Both the position numbers and the translations under genes were made by a program. DNA of 64,000 nt, from the NCBI GenBank assembly GCA_023053545.1, contig JAKZAN010000002.1:11280790-11344789 (forward strand), written 5' to 3'. Position 1 is the stretch's first letter, and each line of letters starts with the position of its first letter. This document shows positions 34,860 to 48,100 of this stretch, one piece after another. The notes below the pieces were generated by a model, which saw nothing but the letters and a program-made list of their open reading frames with translations, was not told the DNA's origin and searched no databases. Source of the stretch: Lepidurus packardi. Taxonomy: Eukaryota > Arthropoda > Branchiopoda > Notostraca > Triopsidae.

Positions 34860-37800
34860 GGTTAACGTAGGTTGCCCATTTAGAATCACTTATCTGTAAT
34901 TTCACAGATTAGAATAGCGAACTACATCCAAATTAGCTTTTCATATTGTGATTACAACTTTCTTTGTAATTTCAAAATTGCTTTATTGGCATTAATGTAT
35001 AGATTTTGGCAGTGCATTGTAAATCCCGCCACTCGTCGTTGACGCCTAACCAAAGACGCTCCTGACAAACTTAAAAGGACTTTTTCAAATGATAGTTGCA
35101 GCTTAACTTGACGTTATCGGGAATCAATTAACTCTCCATGCCAATAGGCTGTTTCCTCTGTAAAGGCTTTCTGTAAAGAAATACCGCTTGGAAAAATACA
35201 TAAAAGCTAGAAAAAAATGACAGACTAACGTATGTGGAGCTTGGGGGACATTTTATTACCCAAGAACGACCCCCTCGGTTGGTTTCCTTTCTGCTGCAAG
35301 GGAACCACCATAAATGTTGAAATGACACTCTCTCCGTCTCTGATTCCTTTCTTTCTGGCGCCTTTTTACTCCCGCGAACCAAAGAGGAGCTATGGGGACG
35401 TTAATTTGGTTAGTACTATGGAAGGCAAGAAGGGGGGAAGGCAAAGGCATGGAACAAGTGGGCATTTTGTTTTTCTACTTAACTCGCTTAAAGCCTGAGA
35501 TCTGGAGCATTTAGAAATCCAGCGACGAGAACATGTGTCCCCAGACTTTTGGTCGTTTGACCTTTTTATTTGTTCCTCCTCATCTTCCTGCAGTTCTCGT
35601 TTCATCCCATCTTCTTACTGCCATCCTCCCTTCTTATTTCTCGCTTGTGTTTTCCTTTTGCCTCTGCAAGTTTGAAATCCGAACTCGACAAGTCAGGCTG
35701 TATATGATGAGATGAAAGATCAGGGCCCCCTAAAACTTTCGGCTCGAAATTTAAGAACGGACAAGCCGTCCAAGTCTGCTATCTCTCTAATACCACGTAG
35801 CACCCATTCCATCAATTTTTGGCATATAAAAAAATCAAGTGTGTAAGAAGAGAAATCTAGGGCTTCTCTGCACGCCAAGTGCAACGACTCAAATGTAGGT
35901 TGCATATATTAATCAAGATCTTACTAACGAAAGGCCATTTAGCACACACAATGTCATCTTTCTCTTCTTTTTCATCTTCTAAAAACTTTTCATCTTCTAA
36001 AAACTTTTAAAAAAAGAAAACGACCCGACTACCTAACTACAAATAAAAAACAAATACTTTTTCTACCCAAATCTATTTCTGACAACAAATTTTTCAAGGA
36101 GAGTCCACGTCTTTACGTGAGCAGCGAACTACGTCTTATCTCGATTTCGCAATGAATTTTTTGGGCGACAGCCACTGACGATTTCGTTTACTTCACAGTA
36201 TTTCTTTCGTTCTTTTTATTTTATTTTTAAAAAAATAGTTTTTCAATAGAAATCCAGACAGAAACGATTTTCAGGGCAAGGTCAACCCAACTGACGCGCT
36301 TCGTGTCACAATCGAGTCTAAACTTGAGAATTAGCTGAACTTTCATATAGCTAGGCTTAGCCTTTTGAGTAATTACCATCAGCTGGACGGAGACGGGGGT
36401 GAGGGAACAGGTCCTGATTTCAGAGCATAGCCGGTTTTTGCTCCACTTGGTATACGGATATCCTAGATTGGACTTTTTGCCTTGCCCTTGGTATGCTTCA
36501 TAGAAGGACAGACCTATACCTTTATCTTTTTCTTTGCTTCACTCCAAATCAACGACCATCAAAATTTGGACAGGTCAAATATGGTCTACACAACGTTGGC
36601 CTCTCGTTTAGTTTAAGATCCTGGAAACGAAAGGCAAGTTTTTCAAGGCTAATTTCATTTCCGCGTTCAACTTTCCCTTTTCACCCTTATCCCATGGGCA
36701 TATGTGAATGCCCTTTTTCGAACATTTCCAAATTTTTGAAACTCCCCAAGATCAAGTTATTTTGAATTCCATTCGCTGTATTAATACGTAGTGATCTTTA
36801 TGGCGAGACATGGACGGTAAGCTCATCAAAAATACCTTCTGTGAATTTGTTTACAGTTTCGGAGGACTAAAAAACAGTATTTGGTTTAAGAGCTCGGGAC
36901 GCACATAGAAAGCAGCCAACGCCTTCTGCGAAACCGCAATTTTCATCGCTCAATAGATTTGTTTGTTCGCGGATTTTTTTCTTTTCTTGGTTGAATTAAT
37001 TTTCCCTAAGCAGAAACCAGCTTTTGAAAGAGTGACTAGCCTTGAAAAACATGCTTGTTCCTTGTTTAAGTCGCTGGGGGCCATCCTCTTCCCCCTCGTT
37101 GCCAAGGCATTCGAATCTTGCTCCAAAAGACTAAGCCAGCCAAAGAGAATACAACCCAAAATCCAATAGCCATATCGCGACACGCTTTTCAAGGTTATTA
37201 CCCAAAATATCCAGTGGTTCCTGGCCGATTTTGACCCATTCTAGCTTCAACTAAAGCCCCCGCAGGTAAATTCTATCTCCAATTCTAACTATCTATTCTA
37301 TCTTAAATTCTAAAGTAAAGATTCTCAAATTGCTTGGCTGAATTGTGTTGTTTTCACTAACTAATTTTCAGTCGTTTTCCAATAAGCATCTCTAACGCTA
37401 ACTAGGAAGTTTCACAGCAGTTCCTTTGTTTTCATTGTTGGTTACTTCAAACCATTCAGTGTTGCTGCGTTTCGGTCGTTCACTGTGGCGGCAAGCTTGT
37501 TATATTTGATTTTCAGTGAAGCAAGAATGAATGTTTGGCTTCGTTCGGGGCTGGCCATCGTGAAATGAACCACGTGACCGGGTTTTTATGAGTGTTTGAC
37601 TACTGAAATGGGCCCTTACCCAGAAAACGAAGGCTTGTCCGCGCCCTGGGAAGTTCAAACAGTAAAAACTCGTCCATTTTTGGTTTTCCAAGATAAAAGG
37701 TCAGCGGTGAGGTCGCAGACGTAGGTCAAGTTTGGGAGCCAGTTCTAAGTAAAGTTAACAATTCCTCGAGGGCGGGTCCGTATTTGCTTGTGCCGCATTG

Positions 37801-38692
37801 TACTGGAGCCTGGGATTGGATTTCGGGAAAGCTTTAAAATGTCTCTGAAAGAGGCTGAATCATCAACCTTTTAACTCCTACATTCATTCAAATTGTTTTT
37901 CATTGTAGATGTAAGAAAAACACGGCATTCTGTGATCTGCGCTCTAGATTTGAAATAGAAACGCGACACGTGTAGGGAAAAAGGGGCAAGAGAAAGTTGT
38001 CTTTTTCCTTCTTCCTTATACACACACGCACAGTTCATTCCAAACCTCATAGGAGGAAGAAGCGCCAAGGCAAACTGAAAAAAATAACAGCAAAAAATAC
38101 AAGAAGTGAAAGCTGCCTTGCATAAACAATTAAGCTTCATTTCCTTCCCAGCCTAATTTTTTCATCCCAGCTTTCTGTGGTCTGCATATCAAAGTATCCT
38201 TAGTTTAGAAAGTACAAGTTAGGCAAGTCCCATGAATGTGGATACATATATTTTTGTAACCTTGTTTACGAACAAAGTCAGCTTTTCAAAAAGTATACTT
38301 GGCCACCGTCCTAATATAAAAACCTCTATGATTTATCCAAACATGAGAAAAGGACAACGAAATGGAGGCATAAGAAAAAGAAAGGGAGCTAAAGGGAAAG
38401 AGGCTGTAGCCTATTGGCCTAATATTATGGTGAACATCCGCATTGGGCATCCTTCAAGACTGGAAAAGTGGATACCTGACTTGCTGGGATGCGAGAAAAA
38501 GATTACTGAACATAAAATCAGGTCATCATTGACCTCAATAGAAGTTCTCGTGAAGCGTTTTCTAGTTCACTAAGCCTCAAAACTCCGCACCTCTTCCTAT
38601 GTTACTTTCATTTCCTTTTTTTTTACCTCAAAAGAGGCAGTTTTACTAATTTTTAATTTATTAAACTTTCCAGATTGACGAGTCACGTTAGG
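34860..38692. other. Gene-poor region upstream of HAAO
   Basis: Many short open frames on both strands, none with recognisable content. The longest near HAAO, 38232-38573 (+), is 113 residues, very basic (RKRKGAKGKE) and without introns or homology I can name. It is more likely chance or 5' leader. The region contains scattered A/T runs and presumably the HAAO promoter near its right end. Confidence 0.35.
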
Positions 38693-39971
38693 ATGGAGAC
38701 TTGTGTCCTAACTGATATCGGCCAATGGCTGGAAAAGAACCGCGCTGCGTTTTTGCCTCCAGTCTGCAACAAACTTATGTAAATGTCTTTTTGTGCAATT
38801 TTGCAATCTTAAATCTGTGTGCTGGGTTTCTTTATGGATTGGCGACAGGCACGAGAAGCAGCTAAAGGTGTTTTACGTGGGAGGACCCAACCAACGCAAA
38901 GATTTTCACGTCGAAGAGGGCGAAGAGCTGTTTTACATGCGAGAAGGCGCCATGGATTTGATAGTTATGGAGCGGGGCAAGTTGAAGACAGTCCACATTG
39001 CGGAAGGAGAGGTCTTTTTCACTTCTTTCTACTGTTGAAATGCTTATAAGAAAAGTCATGGTAAAAAAGAGGGGTCTTAATTGTGAAGGTATTTCTCTTG
39101 CCTGGATACATTCCACATTCGCCTCAACGTCAAAGTGATACGGTAGGCCTGGTCATTGAGCGAGAACGCCTCTATTCTGAATTAGACTGTCTCAGGTATA
39201 AAAAATTCGTGATCAAACCACAAAGGGATGATAACAATTGATAGCTGGCAGAGCCTGTTATTAAAAAATTGGTTTGTATAGATATTTCATACCTGAGACG
39301 GAAGAGGTTTTGTTTGAACGCTGGTTTTATTGTGATGATTTGGGAACTCAATTAAAACCAGTCATCGAAGAGTTTTTTGCCTCACAAGAGTACCGAACCG
39401 GCAAGCCCTTGAATAATGTGGAGCGGAACCCACCATATTTGCCTAACAATCATCGCGTATTGGCAACTCCCTTCCCCTTGAAACAATGGTTGACAGACAA
39501 CAGTAGTCAACTAGTACAACAGGGCCAAATGCGCCTTTTTGACAACAGTGGCTCGTATCAGTCTGATATTACCGTCTGGGCCGAGGCAAGAGAAAGTCAC
39601 CATTTAATCCATCACGTAGAAACTTGGCTGTGGCAGCTGGTACGTTTCCTCCATTCATTATTGTTATATTTTTTCTTTATGGAGTAATCATTTCGCTAGA
39701 GATAATTGGTATACCTTTCGCCACTTTATAAATAGCTATTTTGTCCAAGTCAAACGTAGAGAAAACAGGTCTCAATTGTGTTTCTCTTTCTTGTTTATAG
39801 GTTGGGGAAGCAGAAATTCGTGTTGGGGAAACGCTATTTAAGCTCAAACAAGATCAGAGTTTGTTAGTGCCGCCTGAAACTTCATTCAGCTTAAGAAATG
39901 AAACTGGGGGTCGGACTATGTCGGTAGTTATGGACCCTGCGAATAAGGAACAAGCAGTAAAACTTGGCTGA
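38693..39971 (+). CDS. HAAO: 3-hydroxyanthranilate 3,4-dioxygenase
   Basis: Five exons with matching phases: 38693-38778, 38849-39011, 39089-39195, 39282-39639, 39801-39971, giving 294 residues (human about 286). It catalyses ring opening of 3-hydroxyanthranilate to the precursor of quinolinate, the last enzymatic step before NAD synthesis de novo from tryptophan. It is cytosolic and needs Fe(II). The cupin metal site is present: [15 protein letters not shown] supplies His and Glu ligands, and the His of PHSPQR supplies the third. Substrate-binding Arg residues in [10 protein letters not shown] and PHSPQRQSD and the Glu in VIERER are in their expected places. The second cupin half ([36 protein letters not shown]) is as in animal enzymes. 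Without splicing at 39012 (GTCTTT, weak) the frame runs to a stop within 30 bases. Confidence 0.95.
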
Positions 39972-40794
39972 GGTTCAAGCGCATTCTGGTTTCGCGTTAT
40001 ATAGTTAATTAGCTACGCTTTGTCGTTAAGCGCGCAAGACTTCTTAGTTATAAATATTGGCGCCACAAGTGGCTGACGAAGGAATTCAATTGGTGAAGGG
40101 AGCAATGCAATACTTAGGTTCTCGTTTTAAAACAGGGACATATTTCTATTGTTAAATTTTGTAATTACCGTGTGAAGCGTTTCCGATTGGGTAATGTGAT
40201 TTGGATCTTAACAGGCTGGAACTTTACCAGGATTAATGTGTTTGTTCTCGTCTCAAGCCACGTTTCACTTTGTATTTTGGCAAATCTCCAAACATGAGTT
40301 TCTATATCAAGCGTTGCTTAGATGGCAGCAGTTTCCGATGGTATGAATGTGGCGCTGGTTTTTGAATCGCTAAGATACGAATCCAAAGTGAACGCTTTTC
40401 TGCCTAGAAACCTAGTTTGAATTTGCTAAATGGTGATAAAAATAATATGTAGCGCTACTCCCGAGCAATAAAAGAGTCCAACCAAACAACCAGTACATTT
40501 CGACATTTCAAGCTTAGTACACATTTTGGAGAACAACTTAAATACAAACGGTGAAAACAGTAATACAACTTTTTAAGGAGACGAAGGTCTTTTCGCTTGA
40601 AACAGAAGTCGTTTTAGGTTCTCCTGCTTTTCCTCGCGCCTAATCAATTTTTCTCACAATCTCACCACCTCGCCACCAATCCGGTCCCTTTCGCCATCTA
40701 GTCGTTTCAGAAGGACTCAGGATAAGCGGGTTTTCCCGTTGTTTATAGGTACCTGAGTACCAGAGAAATCTGAAAAGGACTTAACAAAAATAGC
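39972..40794. other. HAAO 3' UTR and MED28 upstream region
   Basis: An AATAAA at 40467-40472 is the likely HAAO poly(A) signal. The MED28 promoter must lie in the remaining 320 bp. No other gene is seen. Confidence 0.5.
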
Positions 40795-41530
40795 ATGTCT
40801 CAAACGAAGGACAAATCCCAGTTATGTCATATTGATGCTTTTGAAGAAGCATTTCAGGTAACGCAAGAACTCATTCTGATTGTACTATTTTTATAGGTTT
40901 TATTTTAATTACAGAATGCCTTCACAGCACTAGTCCAAGGAAGTAATGAATCGGGGGAGCCGGTTGATAAAGACGACACCAGAAATGAGGCAGAACAAGC
41001 GATTCTAAAGTTCCTTGAGTCAGGGAAATCTGTAGAAGCCTTCTTCCTTCAGAAACGGCTTCTTCTTTCATCAATGAAACCAGAACAAATCCTGAAAGAG
41101 GTAATATAAAACAAGAGAAGCACTTCGAGCACAAAAAGTGTTTCTAAACTAAACTTATACTTTGTATAAGGATTGTTTCGAGCTGAGAGCTGAGCTAACC
41201 AGGAAAGACGAACTTCTTCATAGACTTTATGACAAGATTGCTGGTTGGCAGACCATGCTGTCTGACTTACCGGGTGGCGCAGCGCTTGTTAAGCCACCTC
41301 CGTCTATGCCCACAGCTGCCCAAATTCAGCCTGGTGTCGCTCTTCCTATTCAATCACCGATGAATCCTAAAATGAATCTATTACCGCAGCAACACTTAGC
41401 ATCAGATCCACGCCTATCGGGGCCCTCGCCTCAGTTCAACATGGGAAGCATGCCAAACCAATTTCCCATGATGGGGATAGGGAATCGTATGCCACACCAA
41501 CCAAACGCTTCAATGCAGGGCCCTTTTTAA
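40795..41530 (+). CDS. MED28: Mediator complex subunit 28
   Basis: Three exons, 40795-40857, 40915-41100 and 41171-41530, all in phase 0, give 202 residues (human 178). The conserved helical core is clear: FEEAFQNAFTALV, EAEQAILKFLESGKSVEAFF, FLQKRLLLSSMKPEQ, then KEDCFELRAELTRKDELLH. This matches the human order of an FQ-containing helix, a Cys/Phe-rich helix, LQKRLQLS and KEDVSELRNELQRKD. The C-terminal 85 residues are Pro/Met/Gln-rich and unique. Known role: head-module subunit of Mediator, bridging activators and RNA polymerase II in the nucleus. It is close behind HAAO on the same strand. Confidence 0.92.
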
Positions 41531-42147
41531 GAAAAAAATATCATGGAACATAACTGTCACAATACAATTACATTTTCCTTTTTGCGGAAAAAGCTAGCAT
41601 ACATCTTTCATTCCAATCACGCCACAGGGCGTATCTGAAACGAAATTATATCCCGATCGCTTAAAATATAAGTCAAGGAAGATGAGTTTGGCTTCTTTCA
41701 TATGCTTTTGTTCGCTGTTATATCAGTCACATAGTTGGACAAATGCACACGTGAAACGTACGCGAACTACAAGGTAATAGAAACACGATTCTTGTTTCCA
41801 TATGAAACAAAAACTGGGGCACAGTGAAAAAATACAACCTATCAGAACAAGCAGAACGTGCACGCATACTCCTTTAGCGTTACATATTCGCCTCATGCTG
41901 AACTGGACATCATTGCACGTCAAATGTATTTATGGCTTTTTTTCTCATTATCACAGCAAAGGAATACAGTGTGTGTCAATCGCTCAGCACTGTGCCCTTC
42001 TTTATCCTCGTGTACGGCCTAAGAGTTAAAACACCTGTGCATCTAACATGTCTACGCTTTACTCTCTCTTCATTTTCCCCCATAAACTAAAAACTCGAGA
42101 TCATGGAACTCCTATGTTCTGCACACTTTTGGAATCTGCACTCAATT
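41531..42147. other. Convergent 3' spacer, MED28 / ANKFN1
   Basis: Presumed 3' UTRs of both genes. No exon or repeat is recognised, and no clear AATAAA near either stop. Confidence 0.4.
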
Positions 42148-45100
42148 CTACAGTACCGAGGGCTGTCTGGAACTTTGCTCTATGGCAGCTAGTAAGTCTT
42201 TCTTCTGACGCACAAACAGTCTGCCTTTCTTCCAAGGGTTCTGTAATTGCAATGGCCGAAAATCATCTCTCAAGCAACGCTCACGAGCTCCAATGACAGC
42301 CACCAGACAGAAGTTTCTTAACTCGTCGTTGCCATAGATGGGTCCGCCTTTGCATTTCAGAACTACTGCCATGTTTAGTTGTCGAACAACCAAATCGACC
42401 ACCTCCCGAGCATTCGTCTTGGGTGTCACATGCAGCTTGACACTGGTTCCAGTAGCCAAGCCGGTTTCGTAAGCAGCGTAGACTTGGATAATTCCACCTT
42501 GCTCTTCGGTAGCTGTTGAGATCTGAGCAACGTCCGTCTCGGCCGGTGTGTCCAATTCTGTCGTCGTACCCAAACGCTCCTGTCCTGTTCCTCGTGACGA
42601 ATTGCTGCCTTTGGAGAGCAAACTCAAGCTGTCCGGATCAGCTTCTAGGGATGACAATGAAGTTAAACTGGGAGCATGCGAGCAGGCAGAAGGCTCGCTG
42701 TCTTGACTATGCGAACGTAAGCTGCCACCACCTTGCCTTCGATGTAGCAACTTGGTAGGGTGAGTGAGTCCCATGCCCGAGCTCTCGGGTTCGGATTCCT
42801 GACCTCGGACTCGCCGTGATTTTGCCGGCTGGGTCAACAGGTATCGTTGCAATTCCGAACAGCTGCTGCTACTATGAGGGGAAGCTGGCGGATAGCAAAG
42901 AGCTGAATCCACCTCTGCTGCGCTTTTCCCAGCACTGACTTCGCTGTGAGAATAAAGAGAAGTTTCTAACTCATCGTCGTTGGATGACGCTAAGGACGAA
43001 AAATGGATTGTCTCTCTGCCTAGGTTATTCAGTTGATCTTCACTACGAGAGAAATGGCCTTGTCGATTGTCCTGGCTTGTCGGGCTGAAGTTGGAAAGCA
43101 CGTCATTGCTCCTACTGAACGTCTTGTTTAACCCTGATTCACGCATGGATTCCTCGCTGTGAGCCGTGTTGCGAGAACGACTACACGTTGAGCAGGTCGT
43201 GACGTAGCCGGGTAAGTCTAAGGGTACGGAACATTCGTGACAGACGTTAACAGGCATAGGCATGGGGAGCTTGCTATTAGTTGCCAGCATATTGTCTAAA
43301 GTGTTTGCTTTCTGGAAACGCACGTCACAGCCAACTCCGGAGCTATTATTTTTCAGGAGTTTGTTGTCGCTTTTCATTTTGACGAGTTCACGTTTACGGA
43401 GCGGGTGCGCGTCTTCCTGGCCAACATATAAGGAAGAACAGGAAGAGGAAGATTTTGAACTAGAACGCTGCGACCGTAGACTGGGAGAAACACTTTGGCT
43501 TCGATGATCGGATACAATAGGCGCTAAAGGCTGTCGAAACGATGGAATGACATCAACCGTGGACCTCGAATTGGCACGGATGGGCAAGACCGACAGGGAC
43601 ACGCCCAAAATGGTAGTTTTATCCCGGGCCATGGTTAACACATCCATTATCCAGCGAGCTCCTCGCCAAGTCATATCCACTTGGCTCTGGACATCCTGCA
43701 GCTTTTGTAATCGTTGTCTGGCATCACTCACTTCACTCGAGGAGAACGCCTGAATATAGAGTAATGAAAACTTGCTGATATACTTCGTTTTACTGTCGAA
43801 CCATTTACCTCTCGGTGTGCATGTTGAGCTAGCATAGTGTCCATTTCGAGTATTGAACTCAAGCGCGAGTACTTGCCGATAAGTTCTTTTTGATATGTCC
43901 GCAAATGAACGATTTCGAAGACTTGCAGCGGAAGGAGCAGTAAACCAGGACGCTGGGAAAGACATTCCGTTTGTCCGGGTACGGCACAGACGCTCTCGAC
44001 CGGAGGCAGCAGAATTAGCAATGACACATCCTGATTCAGTTCAATAACTTCCACGTCATAAAGCCTAAATTTAAACCACGTAAGATAAAGGGAGATTCCT
44101 AGAAACCGGCAAACAAGTTCAATTCTATAAAAACGTACCGATGGTAAGGATATGTTTCTTCGTCTACTCCAAGCGAGTTCAATAGTTGCTGTGCGGAGAC
44201 AGCTAATTGCTGCTGAAAGTTTAATTGGACTGCTGTTGGTTCGCATTTGTCATCCTGGATTTCCTGGTTTTCTTTGGAAGGCGACTCCCTTTCAGCGGTA
44301 GCATCGACCTCCATCGTATCGTTGGATAAACGCCGTTGGCTTGACAGGTATTTCACCCATTCCCACTCCTCGCTGTAAAAAACGGAGAGACAGAAAGACA
44401 GAAAAGCAATACGTTTTATTTCCCTTTTCGTAAGATTGATAGAACGGGATGCAGAGACATAGAAATAATTGAAAAAAAAAAGTTAACAGATGCACTTGCC
44501 TAGAAACACAGGGATTGTCTCGTATCTTGCAGTGGGGAATGATATTGGGAGTCTTCTCTGGCACAAGCACTCGAATAAGATCCACGGAACTTTTCATCTT
44601 CAAATAACCCAAATATAAACCTTTGGCCAAAGGTACGTTGCTGGCTTGGTTATACGATATCAGCTCCTACAAAAAACAGGCGTTTGTTAAACCCGACATG
44701 AGACTATATGGAGCAGTAGAAGCTCTCATAAAAAACAGAAATTTTTTTTAAAAATTACTGGTATCGTATTGATTAACAAATCTGCCGCAGCAATATCCTC
44801 TGAATATGGTGTCCGCCGTTGTAGCTTGGAAACGGGAAGCCACTTGAAGTTAATGGATGACACTTGCTTGGTATTGTTCATATTGCAAACGCAGCACATG
44901 ATCATTGTGCCTTGACTATCTTTTAATGGCTGGTAATACAACTGTCCCAAGTCTTGCCAACTCAGAGCCGACTTTGGACATGGAAGAATATAAAAAGTTA
45001 AACAAATCGAGAAGAGAGCCCCCAGTTTTATAACGCGTCATAAAGCGCAGTTGACATTTTACGGCCGTGATGCCAAGCTTCATAATTAGACCTTCCTATC

Positions 45101-48100
45101 TGAATTACCTGCATGTGTGAAGCAGCTTGCAACAATTTGATACGAAAGTGGACTGTGGATGAGCTAAGGCTTTTCTCCATGTCTTGTCGCAACGTTTTCA
45201 CATCACTCCACGTGCAACCAACCTATTTATAAATGCATTCCCTTCCATATAATAAACCACACTACGCATAAAAAAATTTTCGCTTTACTTTGGTTAACCA
45301 ATGGAAGTCAGTGTTGATAGAAGCTGGATAATTATCGTCAACCTCAATCACAGGCGGAAACTCTTCGTTAGTGACCAGAATCTTATCTTCGCTGTAAACG
45401 ATGCAAGCCAGGAAGATACCCCTACTTTTGTACAGAAATTCCTTACATATTTGCTCAGCTTGATTTGCAAGGAAGAATGAATTTTACCTTCGTAGATTCT
45501 TCTGAAACTTGGGCGCTGAGGCGAACAAGTGTTTGATACTAATTTTAGTTTGATTCTTGCGAACTTTGGCAGGCGTCTCATTCGATTCTTCTAAATCTCG
45601 TATCTCGGAAGCATGGTCTGGTCTTGCATTCCTAACCTGGTTGAACAGCTCGTCTAATGCTGCAGTCCGCCCGTTGAAACGCGACTTCCTTCCCTCCACA
45701 CTTCGCCAGACTTAACGTTTTGCGTTTCAAACACAGAATTAGAGGTTGTAAAGTTTTCCTTTACAAAATTTGCTCACCTGCAGGTAGAACAGAGAGGGGA
45801 AAGGTAGGTCTGAACCCACTATAACCTTTCTTATTCCCAGCTGCTACTCGACAGTAGCACCTTGTGCTGCTAACTAGATTGGGTACAATTACGTGGCTAT
45901 GACGCAAATCCTTCACTTCCAATTCGCCGCCCAAGAGTGAAAATTCCGACGTAATACTCCATTGAACTGCAAAAGTCACATCCCATTTACAATAATGCAT
46001 TTCTGTACCAAATGAAATGCCAAGTTGTAATAGACAATGAATATACCTTTGAATTTGGTACAAATTGGACTGGATTCCACTTCCGAAGCTTGGAAACGAA
46101 CAATAACCGAGGACTCGCTAAGAACTTCTAAGCTGGCCATATTGGGCATTAAGGGTGGTCCTGCAAAATTTAATAAATACAAAACTTTTATGCTTAGGTC
46201 TTTTCCTTAAAGAAATTTAATAAAAGAAAAGACAAATAAAGAAACTGAACGAACTCGCCCACACAAAGGCAAGAATTTGCATACTCATTTGTTCGAATCC
46301 GCTTCTCATCAGCTTCACCATACATGCTTTTCTTCTCCAAGCTTTCCCTTGTTTCTCTTGCTCTTTCATCTGACTTTGTGACAAGCCTCCAGAAGCAGCT
46401 GCTGCCAAAATCATATTGGCAATTTCCTCGTTTTTCCCGGCTTCTTCTGCTAACTGCGTTAGATGAGACACGAGGTTGTCCTTGGTCCCATCTGCAATCA
46501 CATACGACACATAAGACAGAATATAAACTCGGGCCCTTCCTTTCACTTGTCATCCACGTTGAAGTTATTGAGCCAAAACCTAACGAAAGAACAACTTACA
46601 TTCCACGCCTTCCCGGGCACCAAAAGTTAGCAGCGTACGAGCCATCTCCACATTATGGGTCAATACTGCGATGTCCAAGACCGTTAAGCCGTCGTTATTA
46701 ACACTACAGACAACAAAATCTTCATTCAAACTACATCTCTATACGTTTAAAGGTCTGATAAGCACAATGCATAACAAGAGAGGAAGAGACTTGGGCTCAA
46801 TCGTTGGGAAAACTGTTAGCTACATACTAGTTGAGAGATTCTAGACAAACCACATATCACAGACTGCTTCTATAGAGTTGAACAATAAAATATCTCCACA
46901 AAGCCCCGCGAACTTCGACTTGGATGTTCACTTACATGACTCTTAATAAAAAAACAACAACAACATTGGAATAAAACCAGGAAAACAGTTTAAAAAAAAA
47001 AGAGGAGAAAAATGGGAACGAAACAGAGCTGCACAAGTACGCCGACAGTGGTAAGAATAGACAAATGAAATGTGTGATGGGAGAAAAAAACATTTGGAGG
47101 AAAAAGCTGAACTGCATTCAAGTCATTTAGTTTATACCGCCACTATGAGTTCTTTATCATCTAATTAGCCAGAGTGATTTCAAACTTAGCGTAAAACGAA
47201 GGACAATCAAGAGAGAGAACTATCGTTTAGTAACAAGTTATTTGGCTTACCTGTTGACATCAGCATCCGTAGATTCCAGGATTGATCTGGCTTTGTCCAC
47301 TTGACCGTACTCCACCGCAGCAAATAACGCTGTACGGAGAAAAAGAAGTTTTAATAACTAAACATTTAGTAGAGACTGTTTTTGACGAGCAGTGGTCATG
47401 TGTAAACGCGTCATGCTTGTATGAAAAGGAAATCAAACAAACTCGAACTTTTGTCTTCATCTAAATCGAAAATTCCCTCAAAACAGACCTAAGAATCCTT
47501 TTTTGATGGAATCGCCGGAAAGAAATATTTGTATGGCTCTTCAAAACCCCCGTTCCCCTGTAACACCGAACATGCGGGCACTTAGAGGGCGGTTTCCTTT
47601 CCTGTCTTTTTTCCTCCAAGTTCGTTTTCCTTTCGTGTAGGGGGTGAGGTTTCACGACTAATGATTGACGTCAGACGAAAAGGGCCAAGCTAAAATTATT
47701 ATCAATCGTGTCCTTTTTCCTGACTCTTTCTCGGGACTAAGTGTTATGACCTTTTAATTTTCGTTCGAAGACAAAAAGCCAGCGGGATTAATCAAGGAAG
47801 TTATTGGAAAACGAAAAGGATGCGTAAGAGCGTGACTTGCCATGAACGTGAATGTTAATTTTGGAAAGTTTTTCCATCTTCTTCATTTCCGTTTTGGACA
47901 GATTCAGGTTGCGGACCAAAGACTCCAAACTTTCCTTCTTTCGTTCTGTCAAGAAACGAAGACAAGAAAAAAAATATAAAACAAGGCAAGACAAAGAGAA
48001 AGCGCATTAAATTAGAACATTATCCGCTGCTAAGACAAATTAAGATATTCCATAATCAGACAGAAAGGCAAGTCTGTCATTTATATATATTCAACGAGAA

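Noticed and set aside
38232-38573. 113-residue basic open frame before HAAO
   Set aside because: No recognised domain, skewed composition, no splice or promoter context. Probably chance.
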